Shown here: one piece after another, positions 37,206-50,430 of the stretch
How positions within the stretch are numbered: the stretch's first letter is position 1
Layout of the letters: each line of letters begins with the position of its first letter
NCBI RefSeq assembly: GCF_000220395.1
Contig: NW_004086429.1
Span: 20,001 to 84,000 of the forward strand
Source: Ichthyophthirius multifiliis
Taxonomy: Eukaryota; Ciliophora; Oligohymenophorea; Hymenostomatida
DNA: 64,000 nucleotides
Reading direction: 5' to 3'
The notes under the pieces: generated by a model
The model's input: the letters and a program-made list of their open reading frames with translations, nothing else
Database searches by the model: none
What the model was told of the DNA's origin: nothing
Position numbers and translations under genes: made by a program

Positions 37206-38330
37206 ATGCTTTAAAAATAAATAAGATCCACCTTAATAAGAGGTGGAACAAGTAAAGGTTTATTTTTTTTAGAATCAGACCTCCCCAAATGTCCCTAAGA
37301 GAGAAACCACATATTTTTAAGAAGTTTAGGATCTCCTGACCCATATAAAAACCAAATCGATGGTATTGGCGGCGCCACATCATCAACAAGCAAAATAATA
37401 ATAGTTAACAAATCATAATATAAAGGAATTGATTTTGAATATACATTTGGATAAGTATCAATTAATAAAAATCAAATAGATTTTAGTGGAAACTGTGGTA
37501 ATTTATCATCTGCTGTTCCTTTATTTGCAGTACATTCAGGTTTAGTTTAGGAAAAAAACCTATATAAAATGTATTAGAAAGCCATAGATTAATGCATAGA
37601 AGCGTAAATTGAAGATTTTAAAGATTATACCTATTTCATTGATGGGGTAGCTTTTGGAGGTCTTAAAGTAGGACTGAAATTCCTTAAACCAGGAAAAAGT
37701 ATGTGTAAGGAAATTTTTCCGAGTGGAAATTTAATTGATTTTATTGATGGAGTTTAGGTTACTTTGGTTGATTCTGGAATTCCTTCTGTTTTTGTAAAAA
37801 ATTCTGATTTGAATATTTTTGCTGGAGAAAATAAAAATTTTTTAAATAGTTAAGAAAGTTTAAAGTAAATTTTTTTTTTTTTTTAATTTTTTTAAAAAAG
37901 GTAAAAATTAGAAAATATTAGATGCTAAGCTAGTGTTTTAATGGGAATTACTTAAAATATAGAAAGTGCTAAATTAAAATAAACTTATCCAAAAATTTGT
38001 GTGGTTTCAGATTCTATAGATTATATAGATTCTGCTGGAAGGGATATTAAAAAAGAAAATATTGATGTTTTAGCTAGGTATTTGTCTATGGGAGATTTTC
38101 ATCATGCGATTCCTATTACTGGGGCTGTGGCTTTAACTACTTGTTTATAATTTAAAGATACGGTTTGTGGGTAAGTTTTTAGGAAATAAAATAATTAAAA
38201 GAGTATTATTAGGATAGGACATGGGTCAGGGATTATTGAAACTAAAGGAGAAATTTAAAATAATGATATTTAATATGTTATGCTTTTTAGAAGTTGTCGT
38301 ATTATTATGAGTGGGATTGTTTATAACTTC
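37206..38330 (+). CDS. prpF: PrpF-family isomerase/tautomerase, 3' end damaged
   Basis: Plus-strand gene, ATG 37206, with one 36-nt intron (37865-37900). The protein starts with a substrate-binding block LIRGGTSKGLFF, then RSLGSPDPYKNQIDGIGGATSST-SK and DFSGNCGNLSSAVPLFAV. The second half has LENIRCQASVLMG, YPKICVVSD, LSMGDFHHAIPITGAVALTT and SCRIIMSGIVY near the C-terminus. These are the hallmark blocks of the PrpF/DUF453 family (diaminopimelate-epimerase fold), which in bacteria isomerise 2-methylaconitate or related tricarboxylates. The Lys of SSTSK and the Cys of SGNCGN are candidate active-site residues. The last few codons are replaced by a sequencing-linker remnant at 38336-38354, so the true stop is lost. 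PrpF is mainly prokaryotic and fungal; lateral origin is possible. Confidence 0.9.
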
Positions 38331-38335
38331 GTATA

Positions 38336-38345
38336 ACTTCGTATA

Positions 38346-38354
<9 letters not shown>
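38336..38354 (+). other. Remnant of 454 mate-pair (loxP) linker
   Basis: TCGTATAACTTCGTATAAT matches the first 19 bases of the 454 Titanium paired-end linker as I know it; this includes part of a loxP arm. It directly follows the PrpF C-terminus and is followed by (TA)n. It is an assembly scar, not biology. Confidence 0.85.
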
Positions 38355-38386
<32 letters not shown>

Positions 38387-38549
38387 TATACATATACTAT
38401 TTAATTTAATAAATATATACTTACTATGATTTTTTTTATATATTATTAAATATCTAAAAAAATAATTAAATAATATAAAATTTTAATTTATTTAAACATA
38501 AATATATTTTTATCTATTTTTTAAAATAAAATAAAAATAAAAATAAAAA

Positions 38550-41500
38550 TCATAATAAATTATCATAAATTAATCTTATTTATTTTTAAAACAATACTTC
38601 TTTAATTTTATTATTATCTTGTTCATTTACTTATAATTAATGCAAATAAATTTACTTTTTTATTTTAAATAAAATTAATAATATGAATAACAAAATATTT
38701 TACTTTACAAAAAGGAGCTATTTTAAGCATTTACAAAGTCCTATTTTTAACCCTATTATTTTCGAATTACATCGAAAAAATATTATACAATTAAAGAAAT
38801 AAAATTTGGTTAAAATAATCACTAGTAGATTCTATTCCAATATTCTATTACCTAAACTTGTTTAAAAGTTAAATTTATTTATCAATTAAATTCGAATCTT
38901 TTAGCCCTTCATTAAAATAATATCTAATTAATTAACCTAAGACTTCTTTAAAAGATAGATTTTAATCTATTTCTGTAAATAAAATTAATATCCAATATGA
39001 ATAAAACAAACTTTTTTGTTAAAGAACTTCTTTTAAACGTTAAAGTCTTTCAATCCTGATATTTTCCTATCGATTCGCTATAATTAATTCTATAATAGCC
39101 ACACTAAAAAAGGGAAACTTTTACAAAACATGTTTATATAATATAATTTTTTATTGATTTAATTATGATTGGTTAGTGTTTATTTTTAAACTTTGAATTC
39201 TTTAAATATTCATATATAATAATTGCATTTCGTTTTAATATTTTCGGATTAATTTTAAATATACTTCTGAGTCATCGTATAGTTTTATTTTTTCATTATT
39301 TACTTATTCAATTAAATCAAAATATTCCTAATATTCGTTATTAAACTCTTATTAGTATATAAAAGATGATAGTATTAAAAAAAAGGTATAAATTGATTTC
39401 TTTGATAAAGGAAAGACTTTAAAAGTTTTATTTTTTAGTTTTGGAATTAAAGAATTATTTAATTTTTTTCTTTCGTTTACAATTTATTATTAAAGTTCTC
39501 GTTTTATTTATAAAATAAAATTATTTAAATTTTCGAAAGGTATTAATTTTTGGAACACTTTTTTTAATAAATCATTTTTTTCCGAAAAATAACTCTTTCT
39601 TATATAAAAAATACTCCAAAAATAAAGCACAATAAGCTTATTTTTACATTTATTATGTTTATTTTAAGTAAAAAACGTATATATATTATCAAATATTTTT
39701 TCTATATTTTCTATATTTTGATCTTTCTCGAATTCTATTTCGGCGAAAATAATCCATAAACTTAAATAATTTTAGTTTTTTTACAAAATATTTTTTATTT
39801 TATTTTTAGTTTCTTTTTCACTATTTATATTATTAGTAGATTTATTTAGATAAAAAAGTCCTTCTATCCACATTATATAGATTAAAATACTTTCTTTATT
39901 TAGTTTTTCTTATAATTAATATAAAAGTCTTCTTATATATTCTATTTATTAAAACTTCTTCTCTTTATTTTAGAAGAAATATGCTTCTTCTTTCATATCG
40001 AAAAATTTGTTTAGTAAATCTAATCTATCACAATCACAATATTGGTAACTATTTTCATATTAATTTTAATAGTTTTATATATTCATTAGCATTTCTCGAT
40101 TCTTTTAATAATAAAAATTAGAAAATGCCTTATTTTCGCTACTTATGAATATATTATCATTTACTGGAGGTAAACCAAGTCCTTCTAACATTATATTTAT
40201 CAAGCTTATTTAAGATTCTTATTCATTAAAAATCACTAAAAATTTACTTATGTCTTCAAAAAGAACTATAGAGTCGCTTGTATATTAGATATATTTTTAA
40301 TCATGATTAGTGTTTGCTGATCTCCATATTTCATCATTTAATTTTTATTCGATTTCTATCCAGTTTGTTTTATCCATTTGTGTTAATTTATTATTTATAT
40401 TATTGTAATTTCCTATAAATGATTCATTTTATATATTATATTAAATTTAATTATTTTCTACACTATTTTTAATTTTTATATATAGCAAAAAAAAAAATTT
40501 ATAATTTATTTACTAATATTGCCATCCGCAATTTGATAATAATTCCCCTGTTTTATAATAAGAATATTTTTCCCAGAAATTTTTAAATTCATTAATTCTT
40601 TGAATAGGGCTAATTCCGAATTTATATTATTATGGGCAAAAGATATTTAATTCAATTAAACCTTAAATTATTCCAAAACTTCTTTCATTGAAACCCATCT
40701 AAAAGTAAAATATAAATAAATTATTAAAAATATATATATAAATATTTAAAAATATAGTAATATATAGTATATTATAAATTTTAATTTTTTTAAAAAAAAT
40801 AATAGTACTTATTATTCTATAAAACAAATATTTCTAATTATTAAAAGTAGAATTTTTTTATAAACTAAAATATCTTGTACACTTTTACTTTCATTTAATT
40901 TTTAATTAATTTATTAGATTAATTAAGATGTAGATTCTCTAAAAAAAGTTGCCTATTTTGTTTTAAAAAAATTATATATAAATATTATTTAAATATAAAA
41001 AAAGGATAAACAGAAAATTTAGGTAAACTAGAATATCTGAAATTCAAAAAATTATCCCATAAAAGTAGATTTGATATATTTTTGGAAATATATTCCATAT
41101 ATTTACCATCAATTACTTTGTATATGTCATCAGTAGTAATAGTATCTTAAAGTACTCTCAAATAGCACAAAATTAGGATAATATTATTTTATAAATCTTA
41201 GTTTTATAAAGCTTTTTCTATTATACTTAATTTTTTTTCTTATAAAGTCTATAAAGAGAAATTATTTTATAAACTTTTAGCATTCCTATCTTATAAATTA
41301 ATGTAATCAATCCATACAAAAGGATCGTTTGGATACTCTTTAACCTTTTAGTTAAATTCTTTATTTTATATAAATAATTCCATTTCTTCATTATTCAATT
41401 AATTAATATCAATTTTTAAATCTTAAAAATCATTATCACTATTAAGAATATATATATATATATACATATTTATATATATTTATATATATTTCTTTATTTA

Positions 41501-42439
41501 CTTATTTTATTTATTTATATTGTTTTTAGCTTTAATATTGTTTAATTTTTAAGTTTTTATTTATTCTATCTAATTATTTTAGTATAATTATTTATTTTCT
41601 TCAAACGGAACAAAATCACAATCGGTATTTAAATCATTTATTTTTTTCAATTAAAAATATGTATTATTATCTTCATTATAGTCTATATAATAATACCTTT
41701 TATTTTAAGCATTTTCTTTTTTTAATTTAATTAATAATTACTAGTAAATCCTATATCTTTATTTAAATCATCAAATAATCCTGCAGTTTACTAATTTTAA
41801 ATAAAACCTAAAACAATAGGACTATTATTGTATATTTACATATAAATATTATATATATATATTTTTTTTTATATTACAAATTTATTAATCTATAATATGG
41901 TACTTCACTTTATAAATATCTTCTAAATTTTAAAATATTTTAATCTCCTAAATCTATAATTGATAAAGGGATGCATTTTTAATTAATTTTATATTTATAA
42001 AGAAATTTCTTTTACAAATTTGGATTTTTATAATATTCTTTTTTTATATCAAAATATAAATCTAGTTCTTCTTGGTTTACAGGGATTGAAATTATATTTT
42101 TTTCATTTTTTTATATTTTTTACATTTTATCTTTCTTTTGTTTTTTTTTTTTTGTTTTTCTTTTTTTATTATTTTCTTTTATTTCTTTTGTTCCTCATCA
42201 CTACTACTTGAAGACATAAAATCTATTGCATAACGTTTAGGTTGATATTTTTGGAAATATGAAGGTTGTTTTTATATTTCTTATTACTTTTGTATTTCTT
42301 ATTATTGTTTTTTTAATTCCTCTTGTTATTTTATTTGTTCCTTCTGTTATTTTTCTTGTTCTTTTTATTCTTAAATTATTACTTTTTTTGGTTTGAATGA
42401 AAATCCTTTTTTTAAATTCTCTATATAATCGTTTTCCAT
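38550..42439 (-). CDS. NRDE2: NRDE2-like nuclear RNA regulator
   Basis: Minus-strand gene, ATG 42439 to TGA 38550-38552 (or 38623 in another frame), about 1,150 residues. The N-terminus is a charged Q/K/E coil, then YAIDFMSSSSDEEQ and LYFDIKKEYYKN with SEVPYYRLI, the NRDE2 entry block. Next come EFNQKVKEYPNDPFVWIDYINLQD and EKKLSIIEKAL, the HAT-like repeats of the family. GFNERSFGIIQGLIELNIFCP and then ESQISLINIMLEGLGLPPVND follow, and LLYQLQEK through LSLWIIFAEIEFEKD matches the later repeats. Introns lie at about 41840-41880, 41445-41530, 40695-40815 and 40445-40515. In animals and yeast NRDE2 restrains the MTR4/exosome and acts in nuclear RNA silencing and splicing. Frame slips exist near 42170 and 38645. 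Confidence 0.82.
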
Positions 42440-43734
42440 TAATTTTTTTTTTAATATTTGGAAAAAAAATAAAAAATACAAATTTTATTTAAATAAGAAT
42501 TTATAATATTTATTTTTCTAATTTGTATTTTTTTTAGATAAATTAAAATTTTTCAGGTAAACTAATCAAAATATTACTTCGATAAAAATAATTCAACTAC
42601 GCATATTTATATATAAAGAATAATAATATATAAGCAATTTATTTATAGAAATATATTAAAATTATATCTTGTAAATAATATTCTTAAAAATTACATATGG
42701 AAAAAAAAATATATATATAATTTATAATGACTCTTATTTTATCTATAAATAAAGTAAATAGAATATAATAAAATTATTAATTTAAAATTTTAAATCATAT
42801 ATTTTTAATAAAATATATTACTTTTTAATGTTATTTTACTATTGTTTCTATTTTTTAAAAAAAACATAATAAAGAAAAAAAAAAAAATATGGCCTTTTTT
42901 AATTGATTTTTTTTAAAAAAATAGATTAAAAAAAAAATTGGTAAAAAGTAATATTTTAAATTTTAATAATGAGATATTTATATATTTTAATCTTTAAACT
43001 TCATAAGCAATACTCGGGTTCAATCATTATATTATTTTAATTTAATAATTATTAAAAAATACGAATTAAATAAATTAATTAATTATTTTTTTGTTAATAT
43101 AAATAAAAAAAATTATAAATCGTTAATTCATATTAAATTACATATTTAAAAAAATTTATTAATCTTCATTATGTTTAACAGATTTTTTATAAATTTTTAA
43201 ATATCAATATAAAACTGTATATTTTTAATTAAAGTCTGTATAAATTATATGAAAATATATGTAAAATATAAATTTACAATTTTTTTATATTCGAATAAAA
43301 TTTTATTGATTGATATCAATATTTAAATATAAATAGATTTTAAACTATTAATTTCTATTATATTCATATTTTTACTAAATTAAGTTTATATATTTAAAAC
43401 TTTAAAATAAAAATATATAAATAAACTACTTATCTATCATAAATAAAATTAGAATAATATCTAATATATAAATATATAATACATAAATTACATATATAAT
43501 TAATTATTATTTAATTTAAGTTTCTTTAAAAATAAAAATATTTAATTTTTTGATTATTTAAGAAAGCAATTTTATTTTTTTGATTTTCACTCTTTTAATT
43601 AATATATCATTTAGATTTTTAAAATTTTTTAAAAAATTTAAAAATATAAAAAAATAATTATATTTATTAAAAAATAAGATAAAAACAATATAAAAAAAAA
43701 ATTCCTTAAATTTTAATAAACACAAATAAATAAA
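42440..43734. other. AT-rich divergent intergenic stretch
   Basis: 1.3 kb between the divergent NRDE2 and GCP2 genes. A/T with homopolymers. A T-arm-like GGGTTCAATC at 43016 lacks a tRNA body. Nothing else seen. Confidence 0.55.
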
Positions 43735-46700
43735 ATGTCAGAAAATAGTTTAATTGTTTAATATTACTAAAGAGTTAATTAATTTAAAAAATACAAAATT
43801 TAAATAATTTATTTAATAAAAAAAAACAAAGATTGGCATAAAAAATATCAAAAACAATAAATATTTAAGCCATTATTATTCTTTTGATAAGCAAGCAAAC
43901 TAATTAATCAATAAAAAAGTATCTCTTTCTGGTACTCACCCTTTTTTAAAATCTAATACTTCAATCCAAGACACTGATTCATCAGAAGAATTTATGATAA
44001 TTTAACCTTAAAATAAAGTAAAATAAAATATATATTAAAATAACTATTAAAAAAGGATTATACAGGACCTTTAATATCTGGTTCTTAAATATTAATAAGA
44101 AACACGTACTATTTTACAATAAAAAGTAAAATATAAATTATATATATAAATAAAGATAGGGATATTACTTAATATGTTTACAAAATGGCGAAGTAAAAAT
44201 GGAAAAACCTGAATTCGATGAGAATTTCTAAGATGGTATAACTTTCAAGTCTGCAAAATGGTCAATATATAACCCAGATTCTTTAAATTCAAAAACTTAA
44301 TTAAATATTCACGACGAAATAGTTTTAAAATCTCCATATGGAAATTATTTAATATGCGAAACTACCCAATAACCCACTACAACTACTAATAATACTCAAA
44401 TCCTCTAAACGACATTAAAAATAAGCGCTAATGGGCCCAGTATATCCCCTGAATCAACTTGGAAATTCACCAAAAGCAATTATCCATATATCCCCTAATG
44501 GTGTGAACCTTACTTATTTTCCCAATAATTTATATAAAATTAATAAATTTAAGAAAAGAAAAAAACTATAGAAGTAAAAAATTTAGGTTCTATGACTCCT
44601 TAATTACAAGAAGTTTATTTAATTGAAGATTTATTATTTGTAATGACTGGAATTGAAGGAAATTATATCAAAAAAAAATATGATTAATTATAAAAACCTC
44701 CCTATATTTATTGTATAGAACCTTATTTAGAATAAACTAGTTGTGAGCCTTCATTTAAATAATTAGTTAATAAAATATTAGAAATATGTATTTAATATGA
44801 TTAAATTATGTATTTTTCAGAAACTCATAGTTCTTTTGAATATGGTACAGTTTGTTAAGCTTTTTGTGCATGTATTAATATTCTTTTAAGAGAATATGTA
44901 CTAATGGTGAATTAATTAGATGGAGAATTTCAAAAAGGACAATTAAGTTTATAAAAGTTATGGTTTTATATACAACCGTCAATGAAAATAATGGAAGGAA
45001 TATTTAAAATGTGTCAAATATGTGAAAATGCAAAAGGAGGGGAACTCTTATCTAAACTTTTTGGTTTATTAAAAAGTTAAAGTGATAAATAAATAGTAGA
45101 TATTTATTATTTTGTTCTTTAGAAAAGTTTTGGACCTTTTGCAGAAATTTTATCTTATTGGATATATTCAGGAAAGATTAAAGATCAATATTAAGAATTT
45201 TTCATTTAGGAAAATTTCTAAGTTTAAAAAAATATGATTTCAAAAAATTATAAAGATAATTATTGGGAAAAAAAATTTGTACTTCTAGAGAAATATTAGC
45301 CTATTTTTTTATAAGATTAAATATAATTTATTTATAAAACAGGTTTTTAAATATAAATATATTTAAAAATATTTAATGATATATATAATTTAATAGTAAA
45401 ATAAATAAATATATAAAATATATTCTAATATTACTAAAATTAATGATTATTTAATAAAAAATAATTAAATATATAATTATATATAATATATAACAATATA
45501 AATAAATATATTATAAATTATATTTTTATATATTTATATATATATATATAATTTTTAATTAATTTAAAATTGTATTTTTCATAAAATTTTATATTTATTA
45601 TATTATAGGTAAATATTTAAATGTATTAAGTGAATATTAGGGTAAAATAATCAATAATTAAAATGAAATGGATTTATTATTAAATTACGAATAATATATA
45701 TAAATATCAGATTTTTCTTCACCAATAATGAAAGCTTATAAATATGCAAATCAATAAATAATGAAGTAAAAAAATATTTTCTTATCTTTATTATATAAAT
45801 TTAGTTTAATAATAGTTGAATAAGATTTTCCTAAAAGACTCTAATCTTTAAAAAACTATTTCTTTTTAGAAAAAGGCGACTTTTTTGTTCATTTAATAGA
45901 TAGTTGTGAAGAAGAACTTTAAAAACCTGCCTAACTTTTATCTAAAGAAAAACTGGAAAGTTTACTTGAAATGTCTATAAGGACATCAAGCTTATCTTCT
46001 GATATATTTTTAGAGGATCTTACTTATGATATAAGTTAATATACATTAAGTGAATAATTATTTGCTTATTAGAATATATAGAAAACTTATTCTGATACTA
46101 ATTCATCTTTATAATAATAATAATAGGAAAAATTTAAAATGTATATACCAGCTAGAGATTCGAAAGGTATTGAATTATTTAGTTTAGATTATAATGTAAA
46201 ATGGCCTTTAAATTTAATTTTAAACAGAAAAACTTTGACTAAATATTAATTATTATTCAGACATTTATTTTAGTTTAAAATTGTTGAAAGAAATTTGTGT
46301 AAAACATGGATTTTTATATAATCTGCTAAAGAACTTAATTTAATTAATTTTTTTAAAAAAAGCTATTATTTATTATCCAGAATGCTCCATTTTGTAAAAA
46401 ATTTCGTTTATTATATATGTTTTGAGGTTATAGAATAGAAATGGACAAAATTTATTAATAATATAAAAAATGTTTCAGAATTTGATGATATTTTAATACT
46501 ACATGAGACTTTTTTAGATTAATGTTTAAAAGAAAGTGTACTTTTAGACCAAAATATAGTAAAAACTTTGTAGAAAATAAATTAAACATGTAGTCTATTT
46601 TCACTTTCAATTTAAAAATATATAGATAATCTCAAAATTGATTAAAAATAAAATAATAATTTTAATAATTTTATGATTGATGAAAAACTCAATTATATTT

Positions 46701-46900
46701 AAACTAGGAAATAAATTATTAATGTAATTATTAATTTATTTTTATAAAAAATTAATATTTTTATAATTATATATAATATATAAAGTAAAACAGAAAAAAT
46801 ATTACAAAAATTATGAATGAAAAAGAATTTAATGAAAGTGTTGGAAAATATGAGATAAATTTTGACTCTTAATTAAAAGAATTTATTAATTAAATTAATA

Positions 46901-46945
<45 letters not shown>

Positions 46946-47128
46946 TATAAATATATATATTTGTATGTTTTATTAACATATTTTTATTAAAAAAAAAGGA
47001 TTTCTAAATATGATACTTATTTAATAAACCTTATTTAAAGACTAGGTTTTGATGGATATTATAATTAAAATTAAGTTAATACTAAATAAAATAATAACAT
47101 ATGTTATTCATTTAAAACTATTTATTGA
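43735..47128 (+). CDS. TUBGCP2: Gamma-tubulin complex component 2 (Spc97 family)
   Basis: Plus-strand gene, ATG 43735 to TGA 47126-47128, roughly 1,000 residues. An actin/filamin-like N-terminal region contains low-similarity sequence; then the GCP core starts at EVYLIEDLLFVMTGIEGNYI. GRIP1 blocks are GGELLSKLFGL, SYWIYSGKIKDQYQEFFI and KYQPIFLQ. GRIP2 has WPLNLILNRKTLTKYQLLFR, the near-invariant GCP2 block, and then FKIVERNLCKTW. The C-terminus ends with LIQRLGFDGYYNQ, close to the family's RLDxNxYY. Introns occur at about 44025-44170, 45335-45608, 46715-46790 and 46903-46998. A frame slip near 43890 splits the N-terminal part. The protein caps microtubule minus ends at basal bodies in ciliates (family knowledge). 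Confidence 0.92.
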
Positions 47129-49461
47129 ATAATTTAAATATATTTTTAATATAAAATTTTGTTGAATATATTTATTATATATTAATAAACTTTGAAAATT
47201 ATATATTAAAAAAGTATTATTTAAATATTTTAATTTATTTTAAAGTAATTAAAAAAACTTTATTTAGTCTATAATTATTATTTTTCTTTTTTTATTTTTC
47301 ATGAAAAATAATATAAAAAGATTAAAATCATACTAAATTAAATATAATCTTAAACATATAAATATACACAATAAAAACTTCATAATAAGAAAAATTTTAT
47401 ATATTTTAAGACACAAAATATTATATTTTGTACTATTAAAAATAAAGAGGAAATATTTAATTTCCGGTTTATACTTCAAAAGTGAATATAAAAGATAAAA
47501 AATAATGTGCAAAATTTTAAGAGGCTTAATAATATACTTTTTTGATTTTTTTAATTTTCGATTCTTATATAAGCATTATAGATAAATATTATTTATTTTG
47601 TTAATAAAATCTTATTTATTAAAAAAATATTAAAAATAAAACAAAATATGTAAATATTATATAATTCCTTAATTTATATAAAAATTTATTTTTTAATTTA
47701 TATTTAAATAGATACTAAAATTAATTATAATTGATGATGATATATTTATTATTATATAAATCTTTATTGATTAATTAAATTAAAAATATTAATAAAAATA
47801 TATGTTTTTTTTTTAAATATTATAAGATATATAAATAAAAATACATATTATAAAAAAAAAAATATATATTAAAGAAAAAATATTTATATATATATATTTA
47901 AATATATATTTATATATATATAATATTTAATATTAAATTTTGAAAAAAATCACATTTATAAATTTATTTTTCTTATTATTCATTACATAAAATTAAGATA
48001 TATACTATTTTTTAAATCAATTTGCTTACTATAAATAGCTTTAGATATTGTATTTATTAATATGTTTCTATTTGTATTTAATATTTTATATATAATTAGC
48101 ATCTTATATTTTCCTATATTCATATATTTTATGCCTAAATATGTAAATCTATAAATCAAAAATTAATTTAAATGCAAAATATATGTGAATTAAATAAAAA
48201 AAAAATTATAGCGATTTTAGAATATTTGCATGTTCAAAAATCACATATTTTTAAAAACTATTATGTTAAAAAGAAAATAGAATAAGTTAATAAATTTTAT
48301 AATTCAATATATATAAATATTTACTCTTGAATTTTAATTAATTACATGTCTAATGATATAGTATCAAAAAAAAAAAAAGCATTTATAATACAATTTAAAA
48401 TTATGTAAATATTTACAAAAAATAAAAAAAATGCCTTAAAATAAATTTAAAAAGATTATATTAATATTATGTTTTAATTCAAATATATAAATTAAAAAGA
48501 AAAAAAATTATTAACATTATATAAAATTCTCAATTATGAAATAAAAAGGAAAAACAAAAAAAAATTATTATAGTTTAAAAATTAAATTGAGATTAAATAA
48601 AATATAAATAAAAAAAATTAACTAATTAAAAAATATAAATATAAAATTTAATTGAAAAAATAAAAAAAGAAATCATAAATTATATATTATTATATTATAT
48701 ATATAAATATATTATATATTTAATTTAATATTATTTTAATTATTTTTTATCATTTATATATTTTAATAAAATAAATATATATATATGTACCAAAATATTT
48801 TTTTTAATATATCAAAATTTTATATTTTTAAATATTATTAAAAATAATTTTTTATAAACTATTGATAAATATATGTATTTTTATAATATTTTATTTATAT
48901 ATAAATTTTAAATATTAAAATATTTAATTCATTAATTTATTTTTTATTAAATATTAATTTAGATTTTATATTTATATAAACTATATATTAAAAATTATTT
49001 TTATAAAAATATTTTTTAAAATATATATTAAAAAAAATATATTAAATTTATTATTTTATAATTTATTTTAATAAATATATTGATATTTTTTTTTTTTATA
49101 ATTATTAATAAAAATTATAATAATTATATCTTAATAAAAATATAGATTATATTCAAATAATTTTATTTTATTACATTTATTTATTTTTAATATATATTTT
49201 TTATTTTTTATTTGAAAATCTTTTATTTATAATTTTATTAAATTCATGAATTATTTAAGATTTTAAATATCTATTAAACTAAAAATAATTTAATAAAATA
49301 TATATGTAAATAGCAAAATGTAAAAAATAAATATATATATGTATATATGTATATATATATATATATATATTTTTTTATATATATTTATTTATGTTTATAT
49401 TTTTTTAATTATATTTAATTTAATAAATAACAAATTTATAAATTTCAAATATCATTTTATT
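47129..49461. other. Long AT-rich intergenic stretch
   Basis: 2.3 kb with no recognisable gene. A TGA-free frame runs over 47300-48190 but has only the I/K/Y/L/F/N composition of background, so I leave it out. A 49320-49372 TA/TG run is present. Confidence 0.55.
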
Positions 49462-50322
49462 TCAATATGGATCATTTCTTTCATAAATACTTTTTCCTTA
49501 ATTTTTTGAAGAACAACATAAAAAGAAGCTTAGAATAGTATTCAATAGTAAATATGCTCCAACTCCTATAGATACTGCATATACAGGTGTTCCATATTTA
49601 TCAATTATAATTTCTATTTATTCTTTACAGCCGTATTTTGGTTCTTTATTTCCAACTTTACTAAAATAGTATACTTTTTATTTATTACATATTCCACTGC
49701 AACTTAAATTTGTTTCCATAATTTACAACCATTTAGCTTATTTATCATATTCTTTATCAAAACCCTAACAATTTTATATATTTTAAGGTAATTTTTAATC
49801 CGAAGTACTATATCCAGCTGAAATAAAGTTCGCTTAAGCCCAATGTTAGCTACTAGAAGGTATATAACATATGCAAGCGTTCGTACATAATATATTAGAA
49901 GCATAAGAGTAAGCTTCTTCTGCTTTTTTAATAAAACTCTCAATTTTATTATTATCACTTTAACAATCATAATTTTAAATATTTTAATAAAATTTTAATT
50001 TCAAAGCCAAAGTGCCAAAACCGACACCTAAAAATATTAATGAAACAATAATATAAGAAAGAGTAAACATAAAAGAACAGCATTTAGTTTTTTTAGTAGC
50101 TGAAAATATACCAAAAATTCCATTGAATAATAATAATATACCAATTGGTACTAATAAAGCACCAAATATTATTGAATCATTTAAATCAGAGTTTTAAAAT
50201 AATTTAATAGTCAAAACTAAAAGATAAATTCCAAATATTAATATTGATATTGCAATTAATAAATTTATTATTGATGTTGCTTATAAATATTTTTATACAC
50301 AAGAATAATTATTCTTTTACAT
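49462..50322 (-). CDS. Tetraspanin family protein
   Basis: Single uninterrupted exon, ATG 50322 to TGA 49462-49464, 286 residues. Four TM helices are clear: about 18-38 (LLIAISILIFGIYLLVL), 51-74 (FGALLVPIGILLLFNGIFGI), 84-107 (FTLSYIIVSLIFLGVGFG) and 247-270 (AVSIGVGAYLLLNTILSFFL-CC). The small loop between TM1 and TM2 and a large ~140-residue extracellular loop between TM3 and TM4 with eight or more Cys give the tetraspanin topology. The classic CCG motif is not exact (CSGIC is nearest). CC pairs flank TM3 and TM4 as possible palmitoylation sites. Such proteins organise membrane microdomains. No frame error. Confidence 0.8.
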
Positions 50323-50392
50323 TTTTTTTTTATTTTTTTTTTTAAATAAAAATATTATATATTATAAAATAAAAAAAGAAAACAATATATAT

Positions 50393-50430
<38 letters not shown>

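Noticed and set aside
38325-38360. loxP-like arm as a site-specific recombination element
   Set aside because: Only one arm and part of the linker are present; the match to a known sequencing linker explains it fully.
43011-43031. tRNA-like T-arm sequence GGGTTCAATC
   Set aside because: No pairing stem, D-arm, anticodon arm or acceptor stem around it.
47300-48190. TGA-free frame of about 295 codons starting at an ATG
   Set aside because: Its composition is the same I/K/Y/L/F/N mix as surrounding non-coding DNA, with no conserved-looking block; in this base composition TGA is rare enough for such runs to occur by chance.
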